A DNA stretch of 32,201 nt from an uncultured Bacteroidales bacterium (lineage in GTDB: Bacteria; Bacteroidota; Bacteroidia; Bacteroidales; UBA932), in contig CASGDV010000031.1 in NCBI GenBank assembly GCA_949300335.1, forward strand, positions 1-32,201. The letters are read 5' to 3'. The notes under the pieces were generated by a model that was not told the origin of the DNA, did no database searches, and was given only the letters and a program-made list of their open reading frames with translations. Within the stretch, counting starts at the first letter, position 1, and each line of letters opens with the position of its first letter. This document shows, in pieces, positions 9,001-17,608 of this stretch. A program made the translations under genes and the position numbers.

Positions 9001-9075
9001 AGTTTTTCATAGTTTAAGTTTAGGTTAAGTAGCGGGGCGATCATCCTTAATGAATGATTGCCTCGTTTTTTTTTT
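9001..9075 (+). ncRNA. Candidate small RNA or orphan leader (about 75 nt)
   Basis: A plausible promoter (8964-8994) and an intrinsic terminator (9033-9075) define a transcript of about 75 nt that contains no open reading frame. The 5' half is AU-rich and unstructured by eye (GTTTAAGTTTAGGTTAAG); the 3' half is the terminator hairpin. It could be a free-standing small RNA, or the leader of a gene that once lay downstream and was displaced by the glycan-degradation region. I do not recognise a known RNA family. Confidence 0.4.
9033..9075 (+). terminator. Strong intrinsic terminator
   Basis: CGGGGCGATCAT (9033-9044) pairs with ATGATTGCCTCG (9054-9065) through 12 bp including two G-U wobbles, with a 9-nt loop and an uninterrupted run of ten T (9066-9075). 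It would end the small transcript starting near 9001 and any read-through from pcrA. Confidence 0.85.
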
Positions 9076-9301
9076 GAATTTCATATTCAATGGTAATGGG
9101 TAATGTGGACAAAATTTTGATGAAACGCGGTCATTTTCAGCACAGGGACGGTATTTATTTCCGGTGCATGGTATTTTAGAGGCGGGATGAAGCATTTCTT
9201 CAGCACCTCTCTCCGCTCACGGATATCCATTGACGATATAAATGCATTTGTCCCGGCGAGACACGGTATTTTTGTAAGCCCTGCCACAGGCCCGGTCATT
9301 C
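9076..9301. other. Intergenic stretch without a recognisable gene
   Basis: Short open frames occur on both strands (64 codons at 9187-9381 plus, 70 codons at 9087-9299 minus) but they overlap one another, resemble no family I know, and have no promoter-like word. The stretch may be remnant sequence at the junction between housekeeping DNA and the accessory region. Confidence 0.35.
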
Positions 9302-9382
9302 TTCAACCCACGCGCACCTCGATTTTCAGCAAACTATTGATAATTAAATATTTATGGAAAATAAAGATGCGCGTGGGTTGAA
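9302..9382. repeat. 81-bp two-tier inverted repeat
   Basis: TTCAACCCACGCGCA (9302-9316) is perfectly complementary to 9368-9382. Inside it, symmetric 5-nt internal loops (9317-9321 and 9363-9367) lead to a second stem, ATTTTC (9322-9327) with GAAAAT (9357-9362), and an AT-rich 29-nt loop. It lies 21 bp past the GH51 stop codon. Neither side has a T-run, so a simple terminator is unlikely; it could be an mRNA 3'-end stabiliser or a miniature mobile element. Confidence 0.65.
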
Positions 9383-9403
9383 AATTCATGCTTGATATTC
9401 CTG

Positions 9404-11905
9404 TTACCTGAGCCTGAACCGGAATACCGTAAGTGAACGCGGAGCGCATACCACCATCCCGCCGGTATCGGAAAGTCCGATTGCAGACTCTCTCGCAGAT
9501 ATCTTTTCAGGTTCCTCAAAAGAATTTTCATCGGAAAATGACGATGAAGACAATTCTATTTTCTTTCCTTCACCATGGATTTTACCGCCTTTTATACATA
9601 ATTCCGACTTCCACGGTTCCTCGCAGCCATTGACCATCTTCACAACGAGTTCATCGGATTCTTCATCTATACCGGCAACGACATAATGCTTCCTTATTCT
9701 GTCATACGTGTAAGTATATTTGAGTTGCCCGTCCATATAACATTTCCATACATTGCCCTTAATTTCCACCCTGACATCATACCAGTGGCCTGCCGATACA
9801 GGTTCCTGGTTCCGGTAATCGAACAATGATACGGAACCATTGTCTCCGATTTCCCTGAAAATTACCGACTCGTTCGAATGACTTCCCATGTCCGCCATAA
9901 AATAATGTCCTTCATCCTCAAGTCCGAAAACAATCCGGAAACCTTCATTACCTCTTATTCTCTTAGCCTTCATGCTTATTGTACAATCTCCGAATTCCAT
10001 ATCCTTGAGGTAAATCAATGCATCTCCCCTGACAGATTCCTGATTCAATATTCCGTTTTCCGATTTCCAGTTTCCACGTACAGTCTTCCATGAATCCATA
10101 TCAGACCAGTCCGTCGAATAAATCGTCCTGCCTTTCGATTCGACCTTGAAATCCTTGAAAGCGGCAACTGTATTTCCGGTACTCAAGCCTATGAATCCCT
10201 TTGGACAAACAGGCTCACGCAGGACTTCATTTTTTATGGAAGCCTTGACATTATAATCCGGACGGTTTTCAGAAAAAGTCTTCACCACATGGTAATTGCT
10301 TCTTCCGTAACTTTTTTCTCCGTTTACTACAATCAGGTGGTTTGAATTGAAATGCGAATTCGAAATCAGAGGTGCATATGAAAGGAGCTTTACTTTATCG
10401 GAATTCTTCTCGGCTCCTGCCAGAAATGCAGCTTCCGCCAATGAAGAAAACATATCCGAACGTCCTACGGCGGCATACTCTCCGACATATACGTCGTAAG
10501 GAACCTTTCTAGACAATTTGTCATAAACATCGGCATTCCTGTAGAACCATTCGGCAGTTTCATAATAATGAGGATCAATCATTTCGACTTCTTCAAGCCT
10601 GTGTACATCCTTGCTGAACATGAGAGCCGTAATCAGAGTTATCTGAGGATATTTTTCCTTTATTGCCTTGTGGAACCTGTTGTAGTTTTCCGCATATCTG
10701 GAAAAGACATTTTCGTTTCCTATTTCCACATATTTCAACGGGAATGGTGCCGGATGTCCGTTTGCCGCCCTTTTGGCCCCCCATTCCGTATCGGTTCCGC
10801 CTATAGCATATTCTATCGCATCCAGGGCATCCTGTATCAATGGTTCAAGCTCATCTCCCTGCACATAATCTCCGTTTCTGAACAGGCATGACATACCGGC
10901 ATTGCACACGAACATTCCGTCAGCCCCGATATCCTCGCAAAACTGCAGGAACTCATGGTAGCCGAAGCCGTATGTGCTTCGATATCCCCACAGATTATAT
11001 TCTCCTCTTCGCGTGACCGGCTCCCCTATCGTCTCTTTCCATTTCACACGGTTCTCCAAGGTAAGTCCTTCCACTATACATCCTCCCGGCCAACGTACAA
11101 ATGCAGGATGCATATCTGCTATCAGTCCGGCAACATCTTTCCTCAAGCCGTTTTTTCTGCCCATGAAGGTATCTTCCGGGAACAGAGAAACAAAATCGAC
11201 CCATACTCTGCCTCTGGAAGGGAAGCGAAGCGACAAACAGCAATTCCCGTCACTGAAGTCAGGACAGAAAGACACCTTGTAGCAATGCCATTCGCCATCC
11301 CGTATCAGCTCAACTTCCGAATAGCTCTTTCTGCCGTCTGAAGATACGATCGAAGGCCTGCACCACGGCGTTCCCTCCGATCTTACATAAAATTCAAGAT
11401 TGTATGTTTTTCCGGCCTCCACCGACATGCCCCAGTATCCATGATTGACAATGTTTATATCTCTGAAAGCCGAATTCAGGTCAACCGCAAGCGAATGAGG
11501 TGTTGCGGAATTCAACGGATATTCATCGGTTATGTAATATGACGCCGCGGAACCGTCATCATATTCTACATTCCATCCGGTCATATACAAATCCGGACTC
11601 CATCTGACCCTGAATTTATTGATAGAATCATTTGAATAGCAGTATTTGTGTTCTGCGGCAGCAAATCCTTCATCGTCCAGAGTGCATCCGGATGGAATGA
11701 CGCCGTCTTCAAATCCTCTGTTTCTTATCATTTCGGCATAAAGTCCGCCGTCGCCCGAGCCTGTGATTTCCTCGAAAAACACTCCATACATCGAAGAAGG
11801 CACATCCGCACCTTTCTTCGACAGGTCAATGTGCACTTCGCTTTCCTGAGCCGAAGCTATGCTGCACATGAACAACAACATAATCAAACTGAAAAGTCTT
11901 TCCAT
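9404..11905 (-). CDS. Alpha-L-arabinofuranosidase, GH51 family, secreted
   Basis: Predicted to release terminal alpha-L-arabinofuranose. The 833-residue product has a signal peptide (cleavage likely after ASA, about residue 19), a carbohydrate-binding-like beta region (about 100-245), and a GH51 barrel with the acid/base glutamate in EIGNEN (E398) and the nucleophile in YVGEYA (E476). After the GH51 part a concanavalin-like module (about 575-750, starting near FKDFKVESKG) is present, followed by a short beta tail. It is the second gene of a GH43-GH51 unit, 14 bp after GH43. Substrate could be arabinan, arabinogalactan or an arabinosylated glycan; sequence does not decide. Confidence 0.9.
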   Translation of the reverse strand: MERLFSLIMLLFMCSIASAQESEVHIDLSKKGADVPSSMYGVFFEEITGSGDGGLYAEMIRNRGFEDGVIPSGCTLDDEGFAAAEHKYCYSNDSINKFRVRWSPDLYMTGWNVEYDDGSAASYYITDEYPLNSATPHSLAVDLNSAFRDINIVNHGYWGMSVEAGKTYNLEFYVRSEGTPWCRPSIVSSDGRKSYSEVELIRDGEWHCYKVSFCPDFSDGNCCLSLRFPSRGRVWVDFVSLFPEDTFMGRKNGLRKDVAGLIADMHPAFVRWPGGCIVEGLTLENRVKWKETIGEPVTRRGEYNLWGYRSTYGFGYHEFLQFCEDIGADGMFVCNAGMSCLFRNGDYVQGDELEPLIQDALDAIEYAIGGTDTEWGAKRAANGHPAPFPLKYVEIGNENVFSRYAENYNRFHKAIKEKYPQITLITALMFSKDVHRLEEVEMIDPHYYETAEWFYRNADVYDKLSRKVPYDVYVGEYAAVGRSDMFSSLAEAAFLAGAEKNSDKVKLLSYAPLISNSHFNSNHLIVVNGEKSYGRSNYHVVKTFSENRPDYNVKASIKNEVLREPVCPKGFIGLSTGNTVAAFKDFKVESKGRTIYSTDWSDMDSWKTVRGNWKSENGILNQESVRGDALIYLKDMEFGDCTISMKAKRIRGNEGFRIVFGLEDEGHYFMADMGSHSNESVIFREIGDNGSVSLFDYRNQEPVSAGHWYDVRVEIKGNVWKCYMDGQLKYTYTYDRIRKHYVVAGIDEESDELVVKMVNGCEEPWKSELCIKGGKIHGEGKKIELSSSSFSDENSFEEPEKISARESAIGLSDTGGMVVCAPRSLTVFRFRLR

Positions 11906-11919
11906 ACTGTTCTCCTATA

Positions 11920-13470
11920 TTATTCAATATTATCAAGTCTGAAAAAAGAAAATGAGGCATGGTTTTCCGCACAGCCTGAACATATAAGTCCAGGACGCTG
12001 CATTCTGTCCCATCTGATCATATATGACACATCATCGGACGGTATATCCAGAACTTCGGAATCGCTTCCGTCCGGCATCCGGCCATATTCCAGCACTATG
12101 TCTTTCCCGGCTGAAACGGTTATTTTCAGGAAGGCGCCGCCTGTCCACGGCTGTTCATGAAGCATTGTAGTTTTACCGCCTCTGGTCTGTCTGACAACCA
12201 AATTGTCCCCTTCAGTACCGAATGCGATATTATTTGATTTGTCTCCGTAGAGTACAAGCCCCTTAAGGGCCGCTTCTGTATTCGTGACATATGTTTCGAA
12301 TGAATAGGATGCAGATTGCGGACGTACGCAAAGAACCGTACCGCTATTTCCGGCTTCGGAATTTCCGGAAAGTACAAGATTGCCTTTCTCCGTCCGGAAT
12401 TCAGGCGATGGCAGATGACAATCCCATGACCAGTCCGGTTTCAGGGACCTGCCATTGAACTCATCTGCAAAACCTGTTTCCACCTTCTGTCTTGAGCCCT
12501 TGAACGGTACCGGAATCACCTTTTCAGCCACATTACCGGTTTTGAACCTGAACCATCCGTCACCCGTTCCGACGAGTTCATGAAGAACAGGCTGCCGGCC
12601 GACAAAAAAACCGGCCCCTTTGAGATAGGCATGGCAAAGATAGAACATCCTTCCGTTCCGGGATTTCACAATGGTGCCATGTCCGCAGGACATAAATTCA
12701 CCGTCACCCCCTGAAAGGACCGGATTGCCAGGACATTTTTCATACGGACCGGAAAAATTTTTCGACCTTGCCAGTCTTACCTCGTAATCGCTTCCGGGAC
12801 CGCAGCAGCCGCGTGCAGCATAAATTATATAATAATATTCTCCCGACTTGAAATGGCACTGTCCTTCCATGCCGATGCGTTCATCATCCACAAGCATGGT
12901 AAAAGGTTCTCCTTCCAGAGTCATCCCGTCATCGGAAAGCCTCGACCCCAATATTTCAATCGGGCGGTTGTCCAGCCCGTATGCCTTCCAGCTTATATAG
13001 AGCTGGCCGCCATCATCAAAGACAAATGCATCTATAGCTTCGGAACCGTATTCTATCACGGGTCCCATATCCACAAAACCTCCTTCCGGAGAATCCGAAA
13101 CCGCCATACCTATACAGGATATCCCGTCGGACTTCTTTCTGGCCGTATAATAACAGTACACTTTACCGTCCCGTACAAATAGTTCAGGTGCCCAAAAGGA
13201 ACCTGATGCCCATTCCGGCTGTTTTTCAAAAACATGTCCTACCTGTTTCCAGTTCACAAGATCATCAGATTTGAATATGGGATAGAAAGGAGCCCATTCA
13301 GATGAAGTTCCCGCAGCATAATAGTTCCTCCCGATACGTATCACCGTAGGATCCGGTACATCACCCCGGATCACAGGATTGCTGTAAATATCTTCACCGG
13401 AAGCAGATACAGGGAAATACACAAGGAAGGCTGCCGTCAACATAAGTGACAAGTATTTAATATTCAGCAT
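11920..13470 (-). CDS. GH43-family glycosidase with C-terminal beta-sandwich
   Basis: Five-bladed beta-propeller glycosidase, expected to act on alpha-L-arabinofuranosyl or beta-xylosyl linkages. The 516-residue product has a signal peptide (about 1-24) and the three acidic catalytic residues of the family: the base D40 in DVPDPTVI, the pKa modulator D147 in EAIDAFVFDD, and the acid E202 in GMEGQ. The C-terminal part (about 335-516, beginning near FADEFNGRSL) is a beta-sandwich as seen in many GH43 proteins. It leads a two-gene unit with the GH51 arabinofuranosidase, which favours an arabinosidase role. The subfamily cannot be fixed by eye. Confidence 0.88.
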   Translation of the reverse strand: MLNIKYLSLMLTAAFLVYFPVSASGEDIYSNPVIRGDVPDPTVIRIGRNYYAAGTSSEWAPFYPIFKSDDLVNWKQVGHVFEKQPEWASGSFWAPELFVRDGKVYCYYTARKKSDGISCIGMAVSDSPEGGFVDMGPVIEYGSEAIDAFVFDDGGQLYISWKAYGLDNRPIEILGSRLSDDGMTLEGEPFTMLVDDERIGMEGQCHFKSGEYYYIIYAARGCCGPGSDYEVRLARSKNFSGPYEKCPGNPVLSGGDGEFMSCGHGTIVKSRNGRMFYLCHAYLKGAGFFVGRQPVLHELVGTGDGWFRFKTGNVAEKVIPVPFKGSRQKVETGFADEFNGRSLKPDWSWDCHLPSPEFRTEKGNLVLSGNSEAGNSGTVLCVRPQSASYSFETYVTNTEAALKGLVLYGDKSNNIAFGTEGDNLVVRQTRGGKTTMLHEQPWTGGAFLKITVSAGKDIVLEYGRMPDGSDSEVLDIPSDDVSYMIRWDRMQRPGLICSGCAENHASFSFFRLDNIE

Positions 13471-13492
13471 AGTATAAATTATTTAATTTTAT

Positions 13493-13500
13493 CGAAAATA
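13493..13500 (-). promoter_or_regulatory. Probable -7 element of GH43-GH51 unit
   Basis: On the minus strand this is TATTTTCG, a match to TAnnTTTG/TTCG, placing the transcription start about 15 nt before the GH43 ATG. The nearest TTTG box (13525-13528, read on the minus strand) is 24 bp away, longer than the usual 19-21, so the promoter may need an activator. Confidence 0.4.
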
Positions 13501-13504
13501 TAAA

Positions 13505-13523
13505 TCCGGAACGGTTTTCCGGA
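13505..13523. promoter_or_regulatory. Inverted repeat, possible operator upstream of GH43
   Basis: TCCGGAA-n5-TTCCGGA, a perfect 7-5-7 inverted repeat, lies just upstream of the -7 element of the GH43-GH51 unit, between it and the upstream terminator. Position suits a regulator site, but a small hairpin of no regulatory role is equally possible. Confidence 0.35.
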
Positions 13524-13532
13524 ACAAAATAC

Positions 13533-13580
13533 AAAAAAAAATGAAGCGGCCCAAAAGTTATGAAAAATTTGGACCACTCC
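13533..13580 (-). terminator. Terminator of the GH38/corrinoid operon
   Basis: On the minus strand a 13-bp stem with wobbles (13568-13580 pairing with 13543-13555) is followed by a run of nine T (A-run at 13533-13541 on the plus strand). It lies 33 bp after the GH38-A stop codon and separates this operon from the GH43-GH51 unit. Confidence 0.8.
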
Positions 13581-13613
13581 ATTAACAGCACTTCCCAAAA
13601 ACAAGTTAATAAA

Positions 13614-16541
13614 TCACCATTTTACAACGACCGTGACGCCGCTTCTCGCGGGAACGGCTACATATGCTCCGACTGGCTGCGGCTCTGATATTATCTGCTT
13701 CAGTACATACATTGAAGACGGTTTCCTGCCTTTCCATGCAATGCTTATCTCCTCATCTTTGTCAGACATCGATATAAATCGGATCAAAGATTCCTTTCCC
13801 TCCTTGATTGTCCTGTAGTTTGAAAGATATACACCTTCACCCCCCTTTATTATGAATGATCCGGGCACATTGCCGTCTTCAGCAAATTGTTCAGAGACCT
13901 GTACTGGCACAAGAGGCCTGTAGGGCTCCATTCCTACCCTGTTTGACTCAGCTTTATCAAATACTCCGATATAAGGACGGACTGTGTATCTAAAAGGAAT
14001 TTTTCCCTCCTGATATAAAGGAAAGTTCGTATACCAGTGATTATTCAAAGCCCATGAATAGAGAGTGGAACTTTGAGGAAGGGAATAAAGCCATTGAGGA
14101 GAATCAAGGGCTGCATCGAGGATATTCGCAGTAATATCACCGCTCTCGAACGTAGAAGAATTGACTGGGCACCATGTAACGCCTTTCTCACCATTGGTAA
14201 CATCAATCCATCTCTGTGCTGCAATCCAATTCTTGTTTCCGGCCGCGAATTGGTCTTTTCCCAGTTCCATTACACCCCAAGGAATATTTACCATGGTTTT
14301 ACCTCCGGGAACATTGAAACTGAAACCGAAATGAACCCCTTCCTTTTCCGTTATGGCAATCTTGTCTATCTCATTACAGAATTCAACAATATCAGACCCG
14401 GCGGTAAGAATTATTTCCCTTTTCAAAGAACGTGCACCTTCAGCCTCGGAAACTGCAAGAATGGAATAAACTACCGGTCCTGACTCCTTGAACGTCACAG
14501 TTGTTTTTCCCTGCGTATATGCATATCCGGACGAATTGTTTCCCTTAAGATACCTGTAGCTGTTGAAACCTGCAACCGATGTCCTGTCGACAAACTCCTG
14601 TCCGCCATATAAAAGACTCACGACATCTCCTGTAAGATTATCGACCTCGACTCTGACGATACCATTGTCAAGGATAAAGTTTCCATTCGCAGCAGTATTC
14701 ATGACTTTATAAGACTGAGGCTGTTCTCCGCATTCTCTGACAAGTCGGTAGGTTTTCTGGCCTACAGCCGGAACATTCTCAGCCACGAAAACCAGCTGTC
14801 CTGTTGTCAGCTTCTGAGAAGATATGACCTCTCCTGTAACAAAATCCTGCACTCCATTATAAGAGGCTGACAATTCCTTATCCAAAGTCACGAGTGATGA
14901 TCTTTCCCATGAATTTGTGTTGAATACCGATATTATTCCGGAATCGTCATCTGCTATGGAAGCGAACGCCATATCCATGGACTGCTTCGTAAGATTTGAA
15001 ACGACATCAAAATAACCGAACTTCGTCCTGAGGATATCATTGCTTATAGGTTGTTTATCCGGTTCCCTATAAGCCCACGTGTGCTCAGTACTTAGCAGAA
15101 CATGTCTCCATGCTTCTCTTGTCACACTATCCGGAGCAGATTCTCCGGGATGCAGCATAGACCACAGAATTTCGGATTGTACAAGTCTTTCCTTATCCTC
15201 CCTGCTTCTTCCTGTCTGGGTGGCAGCCGAACCAAGTCCGTCCGTCCAGTATTCTGTATAATCTCCTGAAATTTCCGGTATCTTATCTGCATAGCGGGAA
15301 GTATATGCCTCGGCCATTTCAGTTGCCGTACAGATTTTCAGATGCGGGAATGCAAATTCTTCATTCCAGCTTTTGACAGCATCCGGCAAGTCTGCATCTA
15401 TGGGCTGGTTGTCAGCCATGCACCATGTCATCGGGAATATGTCATAAATATATTCCGGGGAATTTTCGAGTTTAGTAAGGTACTCGTCAAGATATTCATC
15501 TATGAAATTCTCCCTCGGATTGTCCGTTTTGACAACCCTGAGCATCTTGGATCTGTCAGTCAGTCCTGTAACCAGATACCAGTAGTCAAATCCCTTGTAT
15601 AAATAACCCGGATTGTATGATGCTGTCTGGAGAAAGAACACCTTTGACTTTCCGTCCGGCCCTGTCCACCAATACGGTTTGAAGCACATGTCATCGGAAT
15701 TTCCGATTCTGCCGACTCCATTGTAATATGAAATACAGTTTTTTATACCCAGCTGGTTGGCGGCTGCAACAACTCCCCATGACATCCCCGGCACATCCAC
15801 CTGCACCATAGTCTCGACCTTCCGTCCCGTAACAGGTTCCATTTCCTTTGCAAAACGGAAGAGTTCGAGAAGTTCCTCATCACTGGCGGCAGAAGTATTT
15901 GTGCTGATATAACCGGCATCAAGGACAATTCTCCCCTCTCTCATAGCAGAAAGCAGTCTCTCACGCTGTTGAGAGTCCGCGCTGTTCAGATATCTCTCGA
16001 CCGGCCATGTAACTTCAGGGTTCCATCTGAAGCGCGCGTCTTCAGGATAACCGGCAGTTTTTTCCGAAAGCTCCATGGCCACATCAAGATTTGTCTTATG
16101 GATATACTCAACATCTTCCTGTGTATTGGTATATCCTATATCCACATGAGAATGAGGATATATATATACAGTCCAGTGGCGCATTTTCGGGATTACGGAT
16201 TCGGTATACATCTTAAGCCCCGCACCATAAAGCCCAACTATTATCGTATCATTGGAGGCGACTCCAATACCTTCTGGAAGGAGGACCGGTATTGAATCCG
16301 GACGGTCCGTTACGAACGGTATGAGTTCAGAGCCATGGACTGAACGGATTTCAATTTTTCCCTTAGACAACTTGCGGTTTCCTTTATAGGACACATAAAT
16401 TTCCCTGCCGGGAGTACCATCGGGGCGATATTTATATCTGTTGTAACTATGGACATCAATATAATCACCCTCCGGTGCTGCAGCCATGGATAATATGGTC
16501 AAGGTTGCGGCAAGGGAACTCAAAAAAATTTTCCCAAACAT
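13614..16541 (-). CDS. GH38-family alpha-mannosidase-like protein A, secreted
   Basis: Predicted retaining, metal-dependent alpha-mannosidase of the periplasm. The 975-residue product begins with a signal peptide (about 1-21) and a short beta domain; the GH38 catalytic domain shows metal ligands H132 and D134 in PHSHVDIGYT, the nucleophile D249 in VQVDVPGMSWG, and a likely fourth metal ligand near H487 in STEHTWAY. The C-terminal half is the beta-rich GH38 tail. The motif ends in DIGYT rather than the DxxW form of well-studied GH38 enzymes, so specificity is open. It is closely similar to GH38-B throughout. It starts 50 bp after UroD-fold protein 1 and ends the operon. Confidence 0.85.
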   Translation of the reverse strand: MFGKIFLSSLAATLTILSMAAAPEGDYIDVHSYNRYKYRPDGTPGREIYVSYKGNRKLSKGKIEIRSVHGSELIPFVTDRPDSIPVLLPEGIGVASNDTIIVGLYGAGLKMYTESVIPKMRHWTVYIYPHSHVDIGYTNTQEDVEYIHKTNLDVAMELSEKTAGYPEDARFRWNPEVTWPVERYLNSADSQQRERLLSAMREGRIVLDAGYISTNTSAASDEELLELFRFAKEMEPVTGRKVETMVQVDVPGMSWGVVAAANQLGIKNCISYYNGVGRIGNSDDMCFKPYWWTGPDGKSKVFFLQTASYNPGYLYKGFDYWYLVTGLTDRSKMLRVVKTDNPRENFIDEYLDEYLTKLENSPEYIYDIFPMTWCMADNQPIDADLPDAVKSWNEEFAFPHLKICTATEMAEAYTSRYADKIPEISGDYTEYWTDGLGSAATQTGRSREDKERLVQSEILWSMLHPGESAPDSVTREAWRHVLLSTEHTWAYREPDKQPISNDILRTKFGYFDVVSNLTKQSMDMAFASIADDDSGIISVFNTNSWERSSLVTLDKELSASYNGVQDFVTGEVISSQKLTTGQLVFVAENVPAVGQKTYRLVRECGEQPQSYKVMNTAANGNFILDNGIVRVEVDNLTGDVVSLLYGGQEFVDRTSVAGFNSYRYLKGNNSSGYAYTQGKTTVTFKESGPVVYSILAVSEAEGARSLKREIILTAGSDIVEFCNEIDKIAITEKEGVHFGFSFNVPGGKTMVNIPWGVMELGKDQFAAGNKNWIAAQRWIDVTNGEKGVTWCPVNSSTFESGDITANILDAALDSPQWLYSLPQSSTLYSWALNNHWYTNFPLYQEGKIPFRYTVRPYIGVFDKAESNRVGMEPYRPLVPVQVSEQFAEDGNVPGSFIIKGGEGVYLSNYRTIKEGKESLIRFISMSDKDEEISIAWKGRKPSSMYVLKQIISEPQPVGAYVAVPARSGVTVVVKW

Positions 16542-16591
16542 AATGACATTTAGTTATTAGTCTAATTTAACCATCTATATTTCAGCCTTTT

Positions 16592-17590
16592 CTATGAAAA
16601 GTCTGCCAGTGCCCTATAGAATGAATCGATATTCTCGAATGGCAATTCAGGAGGAGTATCACAGCCAGTTGAGAGGACAAAATTAGGATATGCGGCCGTT
16701 CTGTTCAGAAGCTCCGCTGTTTTCGCATATACAACGTCCGCCGTTGATGTCTTCATGACCGACACCGGATCTATATTGCCCAGCACAAGCGAATCCGAAG
16801 GACATTTGTCCAGTGCATCGACCATATCTATCGCGTTGCCGAAATGATATCCCATAGCACCAGTTTCCACCATTGCTTCCGTACATTGTCCGGTATTTCC
16901 GCAATTATGGAGAATGACGGCAAAGTATTCATCCTGAACCTTTTCTACAATCTGTCTGACAAAAACCGATGAAAATTCGGAGCAGGCTTCATTTGACAAA
17001 AGACCGGCCGCCGGTTCCGCCATAAGGACTCCGTTTGCCCCTGCTTCCTTAAGAGCAAGGCAATATGAAGTAATGAATTCCGTACACTTTGACAGAAGAA
17101 TCTTCATCGTTTCAGGTTCAATATAGATTCCCATCATGATTTCAGACATGTCATACAATCTTCCGGCAAGGGAATAAGGTCCGATACATCCTGCAAAAAC
17201 AGGTCTGTCAGCTTTTTCAGAAATAATACGGCAGGCTTTAAGATACTCGGGAACCCTTCCTGCATCCAAAGATGGTATTTTCAAGGCTTCAATTGAATTT
17301 CTGTCTGCAACAAGCCGGCCGGTCACGCTGGGTACCTCATGATCGGCAAACGATATTTCAGCACCGAACGCTTCGGCCTCGACAGTCAGATCCATTATGA
17401 CACTCGTCGCTGCAGACGGATATCTGGCAGCCAGAGCTTCAACAGCCCTGGCATGCACATCACCGTCAGTCACGGCATCCCGTACCGTCCTGCCTGTAAT
17501 TTCAATCCCAGAATGAGTCATGATAGGTATTGCGATTCTTCTTCCTGAAGAAATAACGCCCCCTATCCATTTTCTTGTATTCAACTTCAT
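16592..17590 (-). CDS. MtaA-like corrinoid methyltransferase (UroD fold) 1
   Basis: Likely the enzyme that moves a methyl group from the methylated corrinoid protein to an acceptor. The 332-residue protein has no signal peptide. It keeps the MtaA/MtbA-type signature: a TVEAEAFG-like segment (69-76) and a three-ligand zinc site, H228 and C230 in LHNCGN plus C310 in STGCDTPPE, the arrangement used to activate a thiol (coenzyme M in methanogens). Bacteria of this group do not normally use coenzyme M, so the acceptor may be homocysteine or another thiol; this is inference. HemE features such as the N-terminal RQAGRY motif are absent. It lies 18 bp after the corrinoid protein gene. Confidence 0.82.
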   Translation of the reverse strand: MKLNTRKWIGGVISSGRRIAIPIMTHSGIEITGRTVRDAVTDGDVHARAVEALAARYPSAATSVIMDLTVEAEAFGAEISFADHEVPSVTGRLVADRNSIEALKIPSLDAGRVPEYLKACRIISEKADRPVFAGCIGPYSLAGRLYDMSEIMMGIYIEPETMKILLSKCTEFITSYCLALKEAGANGVLMAEPAAGLLSNEACSEFSSVFVRQIVEKVQDEYFAVILHNCGNTGQCTEAMVETGAMGYHFGNAIDMVDALDKCPSDSLVLGNIDPVSVMKTSTADVVYAKTAELLNRTAAYPNFVLSTGCDTPPELPFENIDSFYRALADFS

Positions 17591-17608
17591 CCGAATGATA
17601 TTTTATAT

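Noticed and set aside
9087-9381. Overlapping 64- and 70-codon frames as small genes
   Set aside because: They overlap on opposite strands, one runs through the inverted repeat at 9302-9382, and neither shows a domain, signal or promoter.
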